From: Paenibacillus sp. SZ31
GTDB taxonomy: Bacteria > Bacillota > Bacilli > Paenibacillales > Paenibacillaceae
Assembly: GCF_012912005.1 (NCBI RefSeq)
Contig: NZ_JABBEA010000007.1
Span: 62,001-126,000 of the forward strand
Direction: 5' to 3'
Length of the DNA: 64,000 bases
Below are positions 54,557 to 63,885 of the stretch, piece by piece; the first letter of the stretch is position 1, and the number at the start of each line of letters is the position of its first letter. The position numbers and the translations under genes are program-made. Under the pieces are notes generated by a model that made no database searches, was not told the DNA's origin, and saw only the letters and a list, made by a program, of their open reading frames with translations.

Positions 54557-55057
54557 ATGAAAACAAACATCTTTGTCCAAAAGGCCGTAACCGTCGGGTT
54601 GTGCGCTACACTAGGTTTTGGAGCTGTACTAATGACTAACGCACCTGTTGCACAGGCCGCAACTGCATCTGTATCCACAGGTCAACAGATTGTTAACTAT
54701 GGTAAACAATTTACTGGAACTCCATATAAATTTGGTGCTTCAACAACAACAACCAAAGTTTTTGACTGCTCTTCTTTTATGAAATATATTTTCAAAAAGT
54801 ATGGTGTAGACTTGCCGCGCACTTCCGTGAAACAATCTAAAGAAGGCACAGCTGTGTCCAAAGCTAATCTGCGTGTAGGCGATCTGGTATTCTTCTCCAG
54901 CGGTAGCCGTTCTACTGGCTCCAACATCACTCATGTAGGCGTGTACGCAGGGAACGGAAAGATTCTGCATACGTATGGATCTCCAGGCGTAACCCTTTCG
55001 GATCTGAATTCCGGTACTTGGGAAAGAACGTATATTAAAGCTCGTCGTGTACTTTAG
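54557..55057 (+). CDS. NlpC/P60 peptidoglycan endopeptidase
   Basis: A 166-residue secreted enzyme with a signal peptide ending near AQAAT and a single NlpC/P60 domain: catalytic Cys in KVFDCSSFMKYIFKKYG, His in THVGVYAGNGKILHTYG. No LysM or SH3 domain is present, so it may act soluble. It should cut the peptide stem of peptidoglycan. ATG 54557 has GGAGG 11-12 bases upstream. No c-di-AMP riboswitch was seen in its leader. Confidence 0.9.
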   Translation: MKTNIFVQKAVTVGLCATLGFGAVLMTNAPVAQAATASVSTGQQIVNYGKQFTGTPYKFGASTTTTKVFDCSSFMKYIFKKYGVDLPRTSVKQSKEGTAVSKANLRVGDLVFFSSGSRSTGSNITHVGVYAGNGKILHTYGSPGVTLSDLNSGTWERTYIKARRVL

Positions 55058-55080
55058 AATTATATATTGCTAAGAAGTAA

Positions 55081-55109
55081 AGACCGGACGAACTGTTCCG
55101 GTCTTTTTA
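55081..55109 (+). terminator. Terminator after the NlpC/P60 gene
   Basis: AGACCGGA and TCCGGTCT surround CGAACTGT and are followed by TTTTT. Confidence 0.85.
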
Positions 55110-55165
55110 ATTACCCTTTTTTCGCCACACTCTAAACTGGAGTTTCATGGAATTCGATGATAAAT

Positions 55166-55870
55166 CTAATTTTTATCATGAAGCATGTAACCGATCCCAC
55201 GCACGGTATGAATCAGTTTCACACTTCTTCCCTTGTCCACCTTAACCCTCAGATGTTTGATATACACGTCCACTACGTTGGTATCCATGGCATACTCATA
55301 CCCCCATACTTCCCGCAAAATATCACTCCGTGTACATGCTTCATTCACATGCAGGGCCAAGAATTCTAGCAATTCGTACTCTTTTGGCGTTAATGTCAGG
55401 TATTCACCCCCACGATTTACCCGCCTTGAACGCAAATTCACTTTAAGATCATGGACTACAATAACTTCTTCCCCCTCTGGTGTTGCATTTGCGAAAACAC
55501 GCAATAAATTTCGTATTCTAGCCAGCATAACATTCAAGTGAACAGGTTCCTCCATTACATCATTAGCTCCATAATCCAGCCATTCCACGATGAATTGAGG
55601 AGATGCATTTGACGTGATAACCAGTAGAGGTACAACCTGACCTTTACCTATCCATTGTTTCAACTCTGCCTTCTGATCTTGTTGCCGATATACCTCCCCC
55701 TCATCCAAGTCTAGCAAGATGATCAGGTTAAATTTTGATAACGAATCCTCGACGGATTGGTTTAGTTCAGACCCTTTCTTTCGTTGCACCTCATACCCTT
55801 CGGCACATAATATGTCTTGAATAAGGCTGACCTGTTCTCCTGCTCCAATCAGCAAAATGGCTGTTTTCAC
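55166..55870 (-). CDS. Orphan winged-helix response regulator with degenerate receiver
   Basis: A 234-residue OmpR-type protein. The C-terminal domain (YLTLTPKEYELLEFLALHVNEACTRSDILREVWGYEYAMDTNVVDVYIKHLRVKVD, aa ~158-212) is a normal DNA-binding winged helix. The receiver is atypical: the acidic pair near residue 8 is replaced by Gly-Ala-Gly-Glu; one Asp remains in ILLDLDEG; and the conserved Lys near 107 is Glu (MEEPVH). No kinase is adjacent. It may work without phosphorylation. GTG start, with GGGTGA upstream. Confidence 0.88.
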   Translation of the reverse strand: MKTAILLIGAGEQVSLIQDILCAEGYEVQRKKGSELNQSVEDSLSKFNLIILLDLDEGEVYRQQDQKAELKQWIGKGQVVPLLVITSNASPQFIVEWLDYGANDVMEEPVHLNVMLARIRNLLRVFANATPEGEEVIVVHDLKVNLRSRRVNRGGEYLTLTPKEYELLEFLALHVNEACTRSDILREVWGYEYAMDTNVVDVYIKHLRVKVDKGRSVKLIHTVRGIGYMLHDKN

Positions 55871-55943
55871 TGTTTTTCACCCGGCCTGTCTCTGTCCCGC
55901 TGCTCGCAGCAATGGTTGGTACAGTTAGCATGCCGTAAAATGA

Positions 55944-55977
55944 AAAAGTCCATTCCCTCTAGGGAACAGACTTTGCT
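55944..55977 (-). terminator. Terminator of the thiamine operon
   Basis: Minus-strand AAAGTCTGTTCCCT and AGGGAATGGACTTT (one mismatch) surround AG and are followed by TTCATTTT, just after thiF. Confidence 0.85.
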
Positions 55978-55988
55978 TCTTTCTTGCT

Positions 55989-57041
55989 TTAACCAAAGTA
56001 GCGGTGAACAAGCGTACGTGCTTCAGCTGTATCTTTGGTTCCGTGTACGAGTACACGTCCATCCTGGAAAATGACCATTCTGTGGACTCCTGTTGTAAAA
56101 GAAACCAGAAAAGGATTGGACTCCACTTTACCTTCCTGAAGTCTATCCAGGCGATCCGCCGTATGTTGAAGATCCAGATTCATGCGTCGAGCAGGTCGGA
56201 TCTGAACCGTATCCCTGCCACATAGCACATCGGTTTTCTCCAGATTGGACGCAGAAAGATATGGATACGTTGCCGAATCTCCGCAGGAAGGACAGTCTTG
56301 CTTTTTCGCACCATCCACATTGATGGATATGTATTCGTTCCTCCACACGTCAAATGACAACAACTTGCGTCTCAAAGCATTCGCATTGCCGCTAAGCAAC
56401 TTCATCGCCTCTGCGGTCTGATTCGCCGTTACCATCTGTACCGCTTGAGGTATGATACCAGACGTATCACAAGTATCTCCTCCCAGAGGGACTTCACCCA
56501 GCAAACAATTTAAACAGGGCGTATCTCCAGGCATAAACGTATAGGTAATGCCGTAACTGCCCACGCATCCACCATAAATCCAGGGAATACGGTACTTCTG
56601 TGCCATATCATTAATGAGTAGTCGGGTATCAAAGTTATCCGTTGCATCCATGATCAAGTCTGCATGCTGAATGAGTTCTTCCAATTCATCCACTCTGACA
56701 TCCAACACTTTCCCTTGCACATGAACCGTGGAATTAATGGCAGATAAACGTTTTTCCGCCGCCATCGCCTTCGGCATCCGTTCAATTGCGTCCTGTTCTA
56801 CATATAATTGCTGTCGCTGCAGATTACTCCACTCGACATAATCACGATCCACGATCGTTATGTGCCCGATTCCTGAACGAACTAACGTTTCTGCAATTCC
56901 TGTTCCCAGTGCACCAGCACCAACGATTAAAACTCTGCTGTCGCTCAATCTGGCCTGACCTTCCTTGCCCAGCGGCGCGTAGCGTTCCTGTCTGGAATAC
57001 CGATCGGCCTGCTCGGAAGATGTTGATTGTTGATCTATCAT
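55989..57041 (-). CDS. thiF: ThiF/MoeB-family adenylyltransferase
   Basis: A 350-residue E1-like enzyme that adenylates the ThiS C-terminus. ATP motif [54 protein letters not shown]; zinc-binding CLNC and CPSC. The C-terminal 80 residues form an extra small domain. It overlaps thiG by four bases (ATGA) and closes the operon. Confidence 0.93.
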   Translation of the reverse strand: MIDQQSTSSEQADRYSRQERYAPLGKEGQARLSDSRVLIVGAGALGTGIAETLVRSGIGHITIVDRDYVEWSNLQRQQLYVEQDAIERMPKAMAAEKRLSAINSTVHVQGKVLDVRVDELEELIQHADLIMDATDNFDTRLLINDMAQKYRIPWIYGGCVGSYGITYTFMPGDTPCLNCLLGEVPLGGDTCDTSGIIPQAVQMVTANQTAEAMKLLSGNANALRRKLLSFDVWRNEYISINVDGAKKQDCPSCGDSATYPYLSASNLEKTDVLCGRDTVQIRPARRMNLDLQHTADRLDRLQEGKVESNPFLVSFTTGVHRMVIFQDGRVLVHGTKDTAEARTLVHRYFG

Positions 57042-57808
57042 GTATGAACCATTCCTTCCACCGGACTGCTGGCTGCTGCATAACGCTTCACAGGAATCAT
57101 GCCTGCCTCATATGCCAGTCTACCTGCCTCTACCCCCATTCGCATCGCTTGAGCCATGCTCACCGGATCTCTTGATCCAGATACGGCTGTGTTCAACAAT
57201 ACGCCATCTGCACCAAGTTCCATCGCATAAGCAGCATCTTTGGGGGAGCGTAACCCTGCATCCACAATTACAGGTACAACGGCCTGCTCAATGATGATCT
57301 CAAGGTTATAGGGATTGATGATGCCTCTGCCAGCTCCGATGGGAGAAGCGCCTGGCATTACAGCATGTACGCCAAGCAGTTGCAGCCTTTTGGCCAGAAT
57401 GACATCATCCGAAATATAAGGCAATACAGTGAAGCCCTTTTCAAGCAAAATTTCGCAAGCCTTGTACGTTTCAATCGGATCTGGGAGCAATGTAATTCCA
57501 TCTCCAATGACTTCGACTTTTATCATATCACAAAGTCCCGAAGCCCGCGCAAGCTCGGCAATTCGCACCGCCTCTTCCGCAGTGGAAGCCCCAGCTGTAT
57601 TCGGAAGAAGCGTGTATTGGTCCAGATCCAACGTATCCAGGAAATGCTTCTGGTTACGCTCCTCCAGATTCAGACGACGAACAGCAAAGGTTAAAACTTC
57701 CGTTTTAGAAGCTTCCACAGCCTGACTTTGCACTTCCAGATCCGAAAACTTGCCTGTTCCGAGCAACAATCTGGACTCAAACGTATATTTCCCAATGTTC
57801 AACATCAT
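57038..57808 (-). CDS. thiG: Thiazole synthase ThiG
   Basis: A 256-residue barrel enzyme that builds the thiamine thiazole ring from DXP, dehydroglycine and ThiS-thiocarboxylate. Signatures: [37 protein letters not shown] with the catalytic Lys, [13 protein letters not shown] and [28 protein letters not shown]. The ATG overlaps the thiS stop by one base (TGATG) with AGGAGG inside thiS. Confidence 0.95.
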   Translation of the reverse strand: MMLNIGKYTFESRLLLGTGKFSDLEVQSQAVEASKTEVLTFAVRRLNLEERNQKHFLDTLDLDQYTLLPNTAGASTAEEAVRIAELARASGLCDMIKVEVIGDGITLLPDPIETYKACEILLEKGFTVLPYISDDVILAKRLQLLGVHAVMPGASPIGAGRGIINPYNLEIIIEQAVVPVIVDAGLRSPKDAAYAMELGADGVLLNTAVSGSRDPVSMAQAMRMGVEAGRLAYEAGMIPVKRYAAASSPVEGMVHT

Positions 57809-58011
57809 CAACCGCCTCCTACAAAATGTACAATCTCGATTCGATCGCCTTCTCTTAATGCCGTCGTCTCATGATACTCACGCGTTAAAATATGCCTGTT
57901 CAGCTCAACAACTACAGTCTTGACTTGTAGGTCAAAAGATTGGAGCAGTTTATCCACACGATTCAATCTGTCCTCTATCTCCATCCGTTGACCATTAACG
58001 ATGATATTCAA
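57808..58011 (-). CDS. thiS: Sulfur carrier protein ThiS
   Basis: A 67-residue ubiquitin-fold protein ending in Val-Gly-Gly-Gly, the C-terminus that becomes a thiocarboxylate. [33 protein letters not shown] is typical. Its ATG overlaps thiO by four bases. Confidence 0.95.
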   Translation of the reverse strand: MNIIVNGQRMEIEDRLNRVDKLLQSFDLQVKTVVVELNRHILTREYHETTALREGDRIEIVHFVGGG

Positions 58012-59177
58012 TGCACCACTCCCTTTCTGTTTAATCGCTCAGGGCTCAGCGCCTCAATTCCGAGTTCTTCTGAGCTTTTGCCCACGAGCAATTCAGCGAT
58101 TAATCTGCCAGTTATCGCACTGAGCAAAATACCGTTACGGTAATGTCCAAAAGCGGCAAACAGCCCGGGAACACTTTCGCAAGCACCTATATAAGGCAGC
58201 CCATCCGGAGTTGCCGGCCTTACGCCTGCCCATGCTCGCAAAAATTGTGCTTCTTTCATCCCAGGTACCCAGTGGGTAGCCGCTGTTAACAGCTTCTGAA
58301 CACCCTGTACAGAAACATTCAGATCCGTTCTGCCTGACAGACTGGTTGCCCCGAGCCAAACCTCTCCATTGGCTTTGGGAACAATATAGATATCTTCTGC
58401 GTACACCGTTCTGTCAGGTCTGTACCCTGCATGTTCAGCTGAGAACTGCACGGCGGCTATTTCTCCTTTTACCGACCACACAGGCAAGCTTAGATTCATA
58501 TGTCTCATCAAATCTTCACTCTGTAATCCAGCCGCTATAACGACATGTTTGCATGTCATCTCACCGGTCGATGTGGTAATTCCCTGCACACCGTATTCGT
58601 TTGCTTGCACACGTATATCCTTTATGCCCTCCATAACCCGCGCTCCCATTGCTTGAGCGGATTCAGCGTAAGCCTTTGTTAGATGGACCGGAAGAACCTC
58701 ACTCTCGTAAGGCCTATAGTAGGCTCCATACGTATCTCTGTTAAGCCATGATGCCTCCTGCTGCACAGCGTAACGATCCCACCACACCTCATCAGCAGAC
58801 AACGCAGACCTCCGATTGTCCTTATAACTGCTTAATTCACTGTATGAACGAAAAGGGGTTAGGAATCCATGGCGTTGCAGACCAGTCTCTACCTCGCTGA
58901 GGGTAGTCATTAGCACCTGTTGCTCATGAAGTAACTGCCTGCTCTGCCTGGCAAGCTTAGCCATCAAAGGATGGGCAAAATCCTCACTGTCTGCCGCCAG
59001 CATTCCAGCTGCTGCGCACGAAGTTCCTCCCGCGATTGCTGAACGCTCTACCAACAATACATCCTGTCCACGGGAAGCAAGCTCATATGCAATGGCACAT
59101 CCAACAACGCCTCCGCCTACAACAATCGTTTCGGCATGAATCTTATTCGGTCTATCAGTAATGATCTCTTTCACCAT
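58008..59177 (-). CDS. thiO: Glycine oxidase ThiO
   Basis: A 389-residue FAD oxidase making dehydroglycine for thiazole synthesis. FAD motif ETIVVGGGVVGCAIAYELASRGQDVLLVER, then GTSCAAAGMLAADSE and near the C-terminus the substrate-binding ARPATPDGLPYIG and GHYRNGILLSAITG. ATG 59177 has AAGGAGATG upstream; the longer frame overlaps tenI. Operon order is tenI-thiO-thiS-thiG-thiF. Confidence 0.94.
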   Translation of the reverse strand: MVKEIITDRPNKIHAETIVVGGGVVGCAIAYELASRGQDVLLVERSAIAGGTSCAAAGMLAADSEDFAHPLMAKLARQSRQLLHEQQVLMTTLSEVETGLQRHGFLTPFRSYSELSSYKDNRRSALSADEVWWDRYAVQQEASWLNRDTYGAYYRPYESEVLPVHLTKAYAESAQAMGARVMEGIKDIRVQANEYGVQGITTSTGEMTCKHVVIAAGLQSEDLMRHMNLSLPVWSVKGEIAAVQFSAEHAGYRPDRTVYAEDIYIVPKANGEVWLGATSLSGRTDLNVSVQGVQKLLTAATHWVPGMKEAQFLRAWAGVRPATPDGLPYIGACESVPGLFAAFGHYRNGILLSAITGRLIAELLVGKSSEELGIEALSPERLNRKGVVH

Positions 59178-59191
59178 CTCATCTCCTTGAT

Positions 59192-59845
59192 TCAGCGGAT
59201 CAGACTTTTTGTATCCACGATAGCCTGCCTTAATGATGCAGCGGCCCGATCCGGTGAATCGCTCGCCCACACATTCGAGATCACGGCGACTCCCTGTGCC
59301 CCTGCGGAGCGAATCGCGTGAATGTTTCCCGGTTCAACGCCCCCAATCGCAATGACAGGAATGGAGACTCCCCTGCACACCTCAGCAAGAGCAGATAACC
59401 CTCTTGGTTCAAGATCCGGCTTACTGTTAGTTGCGTAGACATGCCCGAAGAAAAGGTAATTGGCTCCCCGTTCTTCAGCGTTTTTTGCCTCATCGATTGA
59501 ATGAACAGATACACCCAGACGAACTCGCTGCACATTGCTTATGCCATCATTGTTGTAGTTACGTATAGCCTCTTGCCCCCAGTGCACACCACCATAAATT
59601 TCATTTTGTGGGGACAGCTCTGATCCATTGATAACAATGCGGCAAGACGGAACCCCAGCACCACACAGAATTTCAGCCCAACCGACCTTTTCTTGCCATG
59701 TGAGTTGTTTCTCTCGTATGTGAATATAGTCTACCCATGGCCAAACGTCCTTTGCAGCTTTTACAAAAGATGCTTGATCCCCTGCACCCGTAGATACAAC
59801 ATGCAATTCAAATGATTCTTGAACATGTTCATGAGAAATTACCAT
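59192..59845 (-). CDS. tenI: Thiazole tautomerase TenI
   Basis: A 217-residue barrel protein of the ThiE/TenI group. VDYIHIREKQLTWQE and IYGGVHWGQEA, FFGHVYATNSKP and IAIGGVEPGNIHAIRSAGAQGVAVIS suggest TenI, the tautomerase that aromatises the thiazole, rather than ThiE, whose pyrophosphate-binding residues differ. ATG 59845 has AAGGAG at 9-base spacing. It leads the thiamine operon after a TPP riboswitch terminator. Confidence 0.85.
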   Translation of the reverse strand: MVISHEHVQESFELHVVSTGAGDQASFVKAAKDVWPWVDYIHIREKQLTWQEKVGWAEILCGAGVPSCRIVINGSELSPQNEIYGGVHWGQEAIRNYNNDGISNVQRVRLGVSVHSIDEAKNAEERGANYLFFGHVYATNSKPDLEPRGLSALAEVCRGVSIPVIAIGGVEPGNIHAIRSAGAQGVAVISNVWASDSPDRAAASLRQAIVDTKSLIR

Positions 59846-59884
59846 ACTGTTCATCTCCTTCCATGCGTGAATGCTATGAAAACA

Positions 59885-59915
59885 CAAAAAAGCCACTCCC
59901 GTAGGGGAGTGGCTG
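59885..59915 (-). terminator. Intrinsic terminator of the TPP riboswitch
   Basis: Minus-strand AGCCACTCCC and GGGAGTGGCT surround CTAC and are followed by TTTTTTGT, 40 bases before the tenI start. It is the off-switch of the thiamine operon. Confidence 0.92.
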
Positions 59916-60093
59916 CGTATTAATTATTGGACCAGATGACTGACTGATGCATACAGTTCATTTCGTGCGATACAGTTATAGACCTTATAGCCATAACGTT
60001 ATACACGCAACTGCATGTTTCAATTCGTTAAGCAGACGGTTGAAATCCTTCGAATTGCCGTTTGCTAACGTCATTCACTGAAAAACGCGCTCG

Positions 60094-60190
60094 CCACTTC
60101 CCTACGCTGGTATGATCCAGATCAGGTGCAAAGGGTCCGGAATCGCATTCTTCCATCTCAGCCGCATCGTGCGGCCCCCCTAGTGTTCAT
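60094..60190 (-). promoter_or_regulatory. TPP riboswitch (THI element)
   Basis: Minus strand: GAACACTAGGGGGGCC, GCGGCTGAGATGGAAGA, GATTCCGGACCCTTTGCACCTGATCTGGATCATACCAGCGTAGGGAAGTGG (positions 60094 to 60190). The CTGAGA, ACCTGA and GGATAAT-like (GGATCAT) blocks and closing CACTTCC/GGAAGTG are all present. It controls tenI-thiO-thiS-thiG-thiF by termination at 59885. Confidence 0.97.
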
Positions 60191-60266
60191 ATGAAGTTGT
60201 AGCCTATATTACCATAGACGGATTTTTTTGTCACCGTTCATTTCTGTTAAACGTTGCTTGAATTGT

Positions 60267-61817
60267 CTAGTTTTTCTCAGACCATTCTTCAACATTCCAT
60301 GTTTTCGTGACCCAACCCTCGTAGAAATCAGGTTCATGAGATACCAGCAACACCGTTCCCTTGAACTCTTGCAAGGCACGCTGTAACTCAGCTTTAGCTG
60401 TGACATCCAGATGGTTCGTCGGCTCATCGAATAGAATCCAGTTGCTCTCACGCATCAAGAGCTTGCATAAACGGACCTTGGCTTGTTCTCCACCACTCAG
60501 CATGTTAAGCGGACGAGTAATGTGCTCATTTTTCAACCCACAGCGAGCGAGATGACCCCGGACTTCATTTTGAGTCAAATGTGAAAACTCATTCCAGACA
60601 TCCTCAATCGGCGTGATATTCCCAGCACGAACTTCCTGCTCAAAATAGGCCGTTTCGAGATAATCTCCCAAGAAAGTCTTTCCACTGAGTGGAGATATTT
60701 TTCCCAAGATGGTTTTCAGCAGTGTCGATTTACCCACACCATTACAACCTACGATGGCAATTTTCTCACCGCGTTCAATCGTCATTGTCATCTTAGGCAG
60801 TAAAGGATACGTATATCCAATTTCAAAATCAATACCCTCAAAGACCGTTTTACTGCTCGCGCGGGCATCCTTGAATTTGAACGTTGGTTTGGCCGCCTCA
60901 TCTGGACGATCAATACGTTCAATCCTGTCCAGCTGCTTCTCCCGGCTCTTCGCTCGACCTGAAGTTGAAGCACGTGCCTTATTACGCTGAATGAAATCTT
61001 CCTGCTTCTTGATGTACTCTTGCTGCTTCTCGTACGCATCAATATGCTGGGCTTTATTCATATCCGCCATCTCCAGGAACTTGTTATAGTTCGCTGCATA
61101 TCGAGTTAATTTAGCAAATTCCAAATGATAAATGACATTTACGACTTCATTCATGAATTCCGTATCATGAGAGATTAGAAGAAACGCATGAGGGTAGTCC
61201 TTCAGGTAACGCGACAACCATTCAATGTGCTCTACGTCCAAATAGTTGGTCGGCTCATCCAGCAATAGAGCTGTAGGTTTCTCGAGCAGAAGCTTGGCAA
61301 GAAGCACCTTCGTACGTTGTCCACCACTTAGAGCTGCGACATCTCGATCAAGACCAATTGCAGACAAACCAAGACCATTGGCCATCTCTTCAACTTTTAC
61401 GTCAATCAGATAAAAATCGCCCTGCTCCAGTTGTTCCTGAATATCACCCATCTCTTCCAGTAACTGCTCCAGCTTATCTGGATCTGCGTCTGCCATCTGG
61501 TCCGTAATATTCATCATTTCTTTTTCCAATTCAAGCAACGGAAGGAATGCATCCTTAAGCACGTCACGAATGGTTTTGCCTGGCGTAAGCTTCGTGTGCT
61601 GATCCAGATATCCATAACGGACCTTAGGTGTCCATTCGACTTTTCCACTGTCTTTAAGCAATTTACCGGTAAGGATGTTCATTAGTGTGGATTTACCTAC
61701 ACCATTGGCACCCACTAGTCCTACGCGCTCTCCTGCAAGTAAGCGAAACGATACATTTTTAAATAACGTGCGATCTCCAAAATTGTGACTCACGTTCTCT
61801 ACTGACAATAAACTCAT
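60267..61817 (-). CDS. ABC-F family ATPase (YkpA/YbiT-like)
   Basis: A 516-residue protein with two ABC domains and no membrane segments. First Walker A GANGVGKST, signature ALSGGQRTK, Walker B LLLDEPTNYLD; an Arg/Lys-rich P-site linker (KKQEDFIQRNKARASTSGRAKSREKQLDRI, aa ~256-292); second Walker A GCNGVGKST, signature MLSGGEQAK, WILFDEPTNHLD. ABC-F proteins act on ribosomes to relieve stalling or give antibiotic tolerance. Length and lack of long tails favour the housekeeping YkpA/YbiT branch over resistance proteins. Confidence 0.92.
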   Translation of the reverse strand: MSLLSVENVSHNFGDRTLFKNVSFRLLAGERVGLVGANGVGKSTLMNILTGKLLKDSGKVEWTPKVRYGYLDQHTKLTPGKTIRDVLKDAFLPLLELEKEMMNITDQMADADPDKLEQLLEEMGDIQEQLEQGDFYLIDVKVEEMANGLGLSAIGLDRDVAALSGGQRTKVLLAKLLLEKPTALLLDEPTNYLDVEHIEWLSRYLKDYPHAFLLISHDTEFMNEVVNVIYHLEFAKLTRYAANYNKFLEMADMNKAQHIDAYEKQQEYIKKQEDFIQRNKARASTSGRAKSREKQLDRIERIDRPDEAAKPTFKFKDARASSKTVFEGIDFEIGYTYPLLPKMTMTIERGEKIAIVGCNGVGKSTLLKTILGKISPLSGKTFLGDYLETAYFEQEVRAGNITPIEDVWNEFSHLTQNEVRGHLARCGLKNEHITRPLNMLSGGEQAKVRLCKLLMRESNWILFDEPTNHLDVTAKAELQRALQEFKGTVLLVSHEPDFYEGWVTKTWNVEEWSEKN

Positions 61818-61954
61818 AAGATGAGGTTGCTCCTATCTATTAACATTACTTTTGTTATTGTTCCGAAACCCTATTCTAGCACAGGTCCCGTCTTTTCTGA
61901 AAGTAATGTAAACATAACAGGAACCTCTTCCATGATTTTGTCATTCAGGCTACG

Positions 61955-62938
61955 CTACCGATTAGAGCAGTTATATTCGAAATAACCTTGTGCAGCTGCT
62001 TGTCTTGCGTCTGTGAACACCTCTTCGGCACGGTAAGCATTACCACATGTGGAGGGATAGTAGTACTTGATACCCGTTAAAGGATCTATCCCACCTACAA
62101 TGGCCGTTTTCTTCACTAGTCTGCCTCCACCAATCGCATAATTGTTGATCTTCTGATCACCCACACCTATACCCTGGATAAAGGCCATAATCCCTGTATC
62201 GTTAATGGAGTTGTACCAATCTTCCTGCGCAATCAGGGGCATCGTAAACGTATAGGAAATACCGTTCTTTCTGGCAAACTCATTATGACGGTTAATCACA
62301 TCAGCCAGATCATCCTGCACAGTGCTTACAATTCGGCTTCGTCTAACTTGCTCAAATACATCGGCATCCTGAAGTAAAGGAATTTGAGTGCTAGCAGCGA
62401 GTTCTTTTTGAAACCCCTCAACCCATTTCCCTGCATTTGCGTCATAGGCATATACGTAGTCGTCCAGTGTAAAGTTAATACTGCTGCCATTTGAATCTGA
62501 GTATGTATAAGGTTTCTTGGGGCTCCACACTTGCCGGAAAGAATCTTCACGGTTACCTGTCAACTCTGTTTCTGTGGACAACATATAAAAGCCGTCGTAA
62601 TCCATAATAACTACGGCAGGAATGTAATTAAACATGTTTCGAATAGCTGCAGGATCATCCTGAATCCCCATATTCAAAGCCAGCGTCTGCGTAAATGTCA
62701 ACAAAGCAAGCTCCTTGTCCGCTTTAACAAACTTGGTTGAATCATAACCTGCTTCATCATTTTGTTTCTCATTCTGATGCATGACTGCACCTGCATCCAT
62801 GACTGCGGTTTGAAGTGCAGATCTGTATCGTTGGCCAAGATATTGAGCCTCCTCGGCATCTTGCGTATGGAGTGAGATGATCCAGAAGAGCGGGAAGAAG
62901 ATCAGTACGAATACAATGGATAGCTCAGTAATCTTCAT
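61955..62938 (-). CDS. Membrane-anchored protein of a pilus/secretion-like operon
   Basis: A 327-residue protein not assigned to a named family. Residues 3-25 are one hydrophobic helix (LSIVFVLIFFPLFWIIS) followed by a large extracytoplasmic domain. ATG 62938 lies 14 bases inside the upstream gene with GGAGG at 11 bases. It is last of four co-directional genes with N-terminal single helices, resembling minor pilin or Tad/Flp-type assembly genes of Bacillota. Function is an inference from layout. Confidence 0.7.
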   Translation of the reverse strand: MKITELSIVFVLIFFPLFWIISLHTQDAEEAQYLGQRYRSALQTAVMDAGAVMHQNEKQNDEAGYDSTKFVKADKELALLTFTQTLALNMGIQDDPAAIRNMFNYIPAVVIMDYDGFYMLSTETELTGNREDSFRQVWSPKKPYTYSDSNGSSINFTLDDYVYAYDANAGKWVEGFQKELAASTQIPLLQDADVFEQVRRSRIVSTVQDDLADVINRHNEFARKNGISYTFTMPLIAQEDWYNSINDTGIMAFIQGIGVGDQKINNYAIGGGRLVKKTAIVGGIDPLTGIKYYYPSTCGNAYRAEEVFTDARQAAAQGYFEYNCSNR

Positions 62939-63476
62939 TAAGGACCATACCTCCGTATGTGACAAATACCGCTGAAGCCTGTGTTGTACCACTCAACCAT
63001 TCACGAATGAGCATTGAAGGTGTACGATTTGTATTTTGGAGCGTCACGGTGAAAAAATCCCCTGTCGTCAACGTATATCTTCGGCCAGGATCATCAGCTG
63101 GTATCACACCTGAGGATGGGAATAGCCTATCTCGAATCTGAGCTGAATAATATCCATCCTGTACAACCTCGTAAGTTCCGGTAAAACTGTTATTGTCCAT
63201 CGGGTCTGTATAGTGAGGTACATATTTCTTATGTAAATGTTCCATCGACACCTCATACACATTGCCCGTCTGAGCCAGTTGCTCCTCAAACTCAGCCAAC
63301 ATTCGAGGTGAAATATACCCTTTTGTTCGAACAGCATCGACAAAACGTGTTACATTCTGAACCGCCGTCATACGTGCTATATCATCCTGCCGATCCGCTG
63401 TTTCAGCAGTTGGATACACATAGAGCAGAAGGACTGCGAGCAATACGGCGAATAGCTTGGATGCGGCATTAATCAA
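62925..63476 (-). CDS. Pseudopilin-like or Tad-type membrane protein
   Basis: A 183-residue protein with an N-terminal helix (KLFAVLLAVLLLYVYP) and a soluble part containing VTRFVDAVRTKGYISPRMLAEFEEQLAQTGNVYEVSMEHLHKKYVP, a pattern recalling Tad/Flp minor pilins of clostridia. TTG 63476 has GGAGG at 10-base spacing and overlaps the preceding stop (TTGA). It overlaps the downstream gene by 14 bases; all are one operon. Confidence 0.65.
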   Translation of the reverse strand: MINAASKLFAVLLAVLLLYVYPTAETADRQDDIARMTAVQNVTRFVDAVRTKGYISPRMLAEFEEQLAQTGNVYEVSMEHLHKKYVPHYTDPMDNNSFTGTYEVVQDGYYSAQIRDRLFPSSGVIPADDPGRRYTLTTGDFFTVTLQNTNRTPSMLIREWLSGTTQASAVFVTYGGMVLNEDY

Positions 63477-63871
63477 TTCACACTGGCCTCCTTCCAAAAA
63501 ACAATCTTGAGCAGTTCTCCAGTTTCATTTCGTATAAACTCAGGGCTGTAGGTGGCATCGAGCTGGACAGGAATTGTTGCTGTTTTGCTGACAAGAGGAT
63601 CGATCACATACGAAGTCCCATCTACCTCCACAGGAATGCCTGTACCTGTCATCTGCCTCACGGTATGCAACACTTCTGCACCACTATACTGATCCGGATC
63701 AGTGGTATGCAGTGTTGTTGTCAGTCGACCTTCCAAACCTGCTGTTGTCTGTACTCGTTCGTTCAAAGCCGCTGATAAAATCTTAACATTCTGTTGCCCG
63801 TACAGGCAGGCTGTCACAAACAGGACAACCGCCGTACAAAACAACATAAGATGCTGGGTATTCTGGGACAT
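63473..63871 (-). CDS. Small single-helix protein of the same operon
   Basis: A 132-residue protein with one N-terminal helix (LMLFCTAVVLFVTACLYG) and a short extracytoplasmic part rich in Thr and Val. No family was recognised. The ATG has AGGAG at 9 bases. Its stop overlaps the next start. Size and topology suit a minor pilin. Confidence 0.65.
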   Translation of the reverse strand: MSQNTQHLMLFCTAVVLFVTACLYGQQNVKILSAALNERVQTTAGLEGRLTTTLHTTDPDQYSGAEVLHTVRQMTGTGIPVEVDGTSYVIDPLVSKTATIPVQLDATYSPEFIRNETGELLKIVFWKEASVN

Positions 63872-63885
63872 GTGAAACCAACTCC

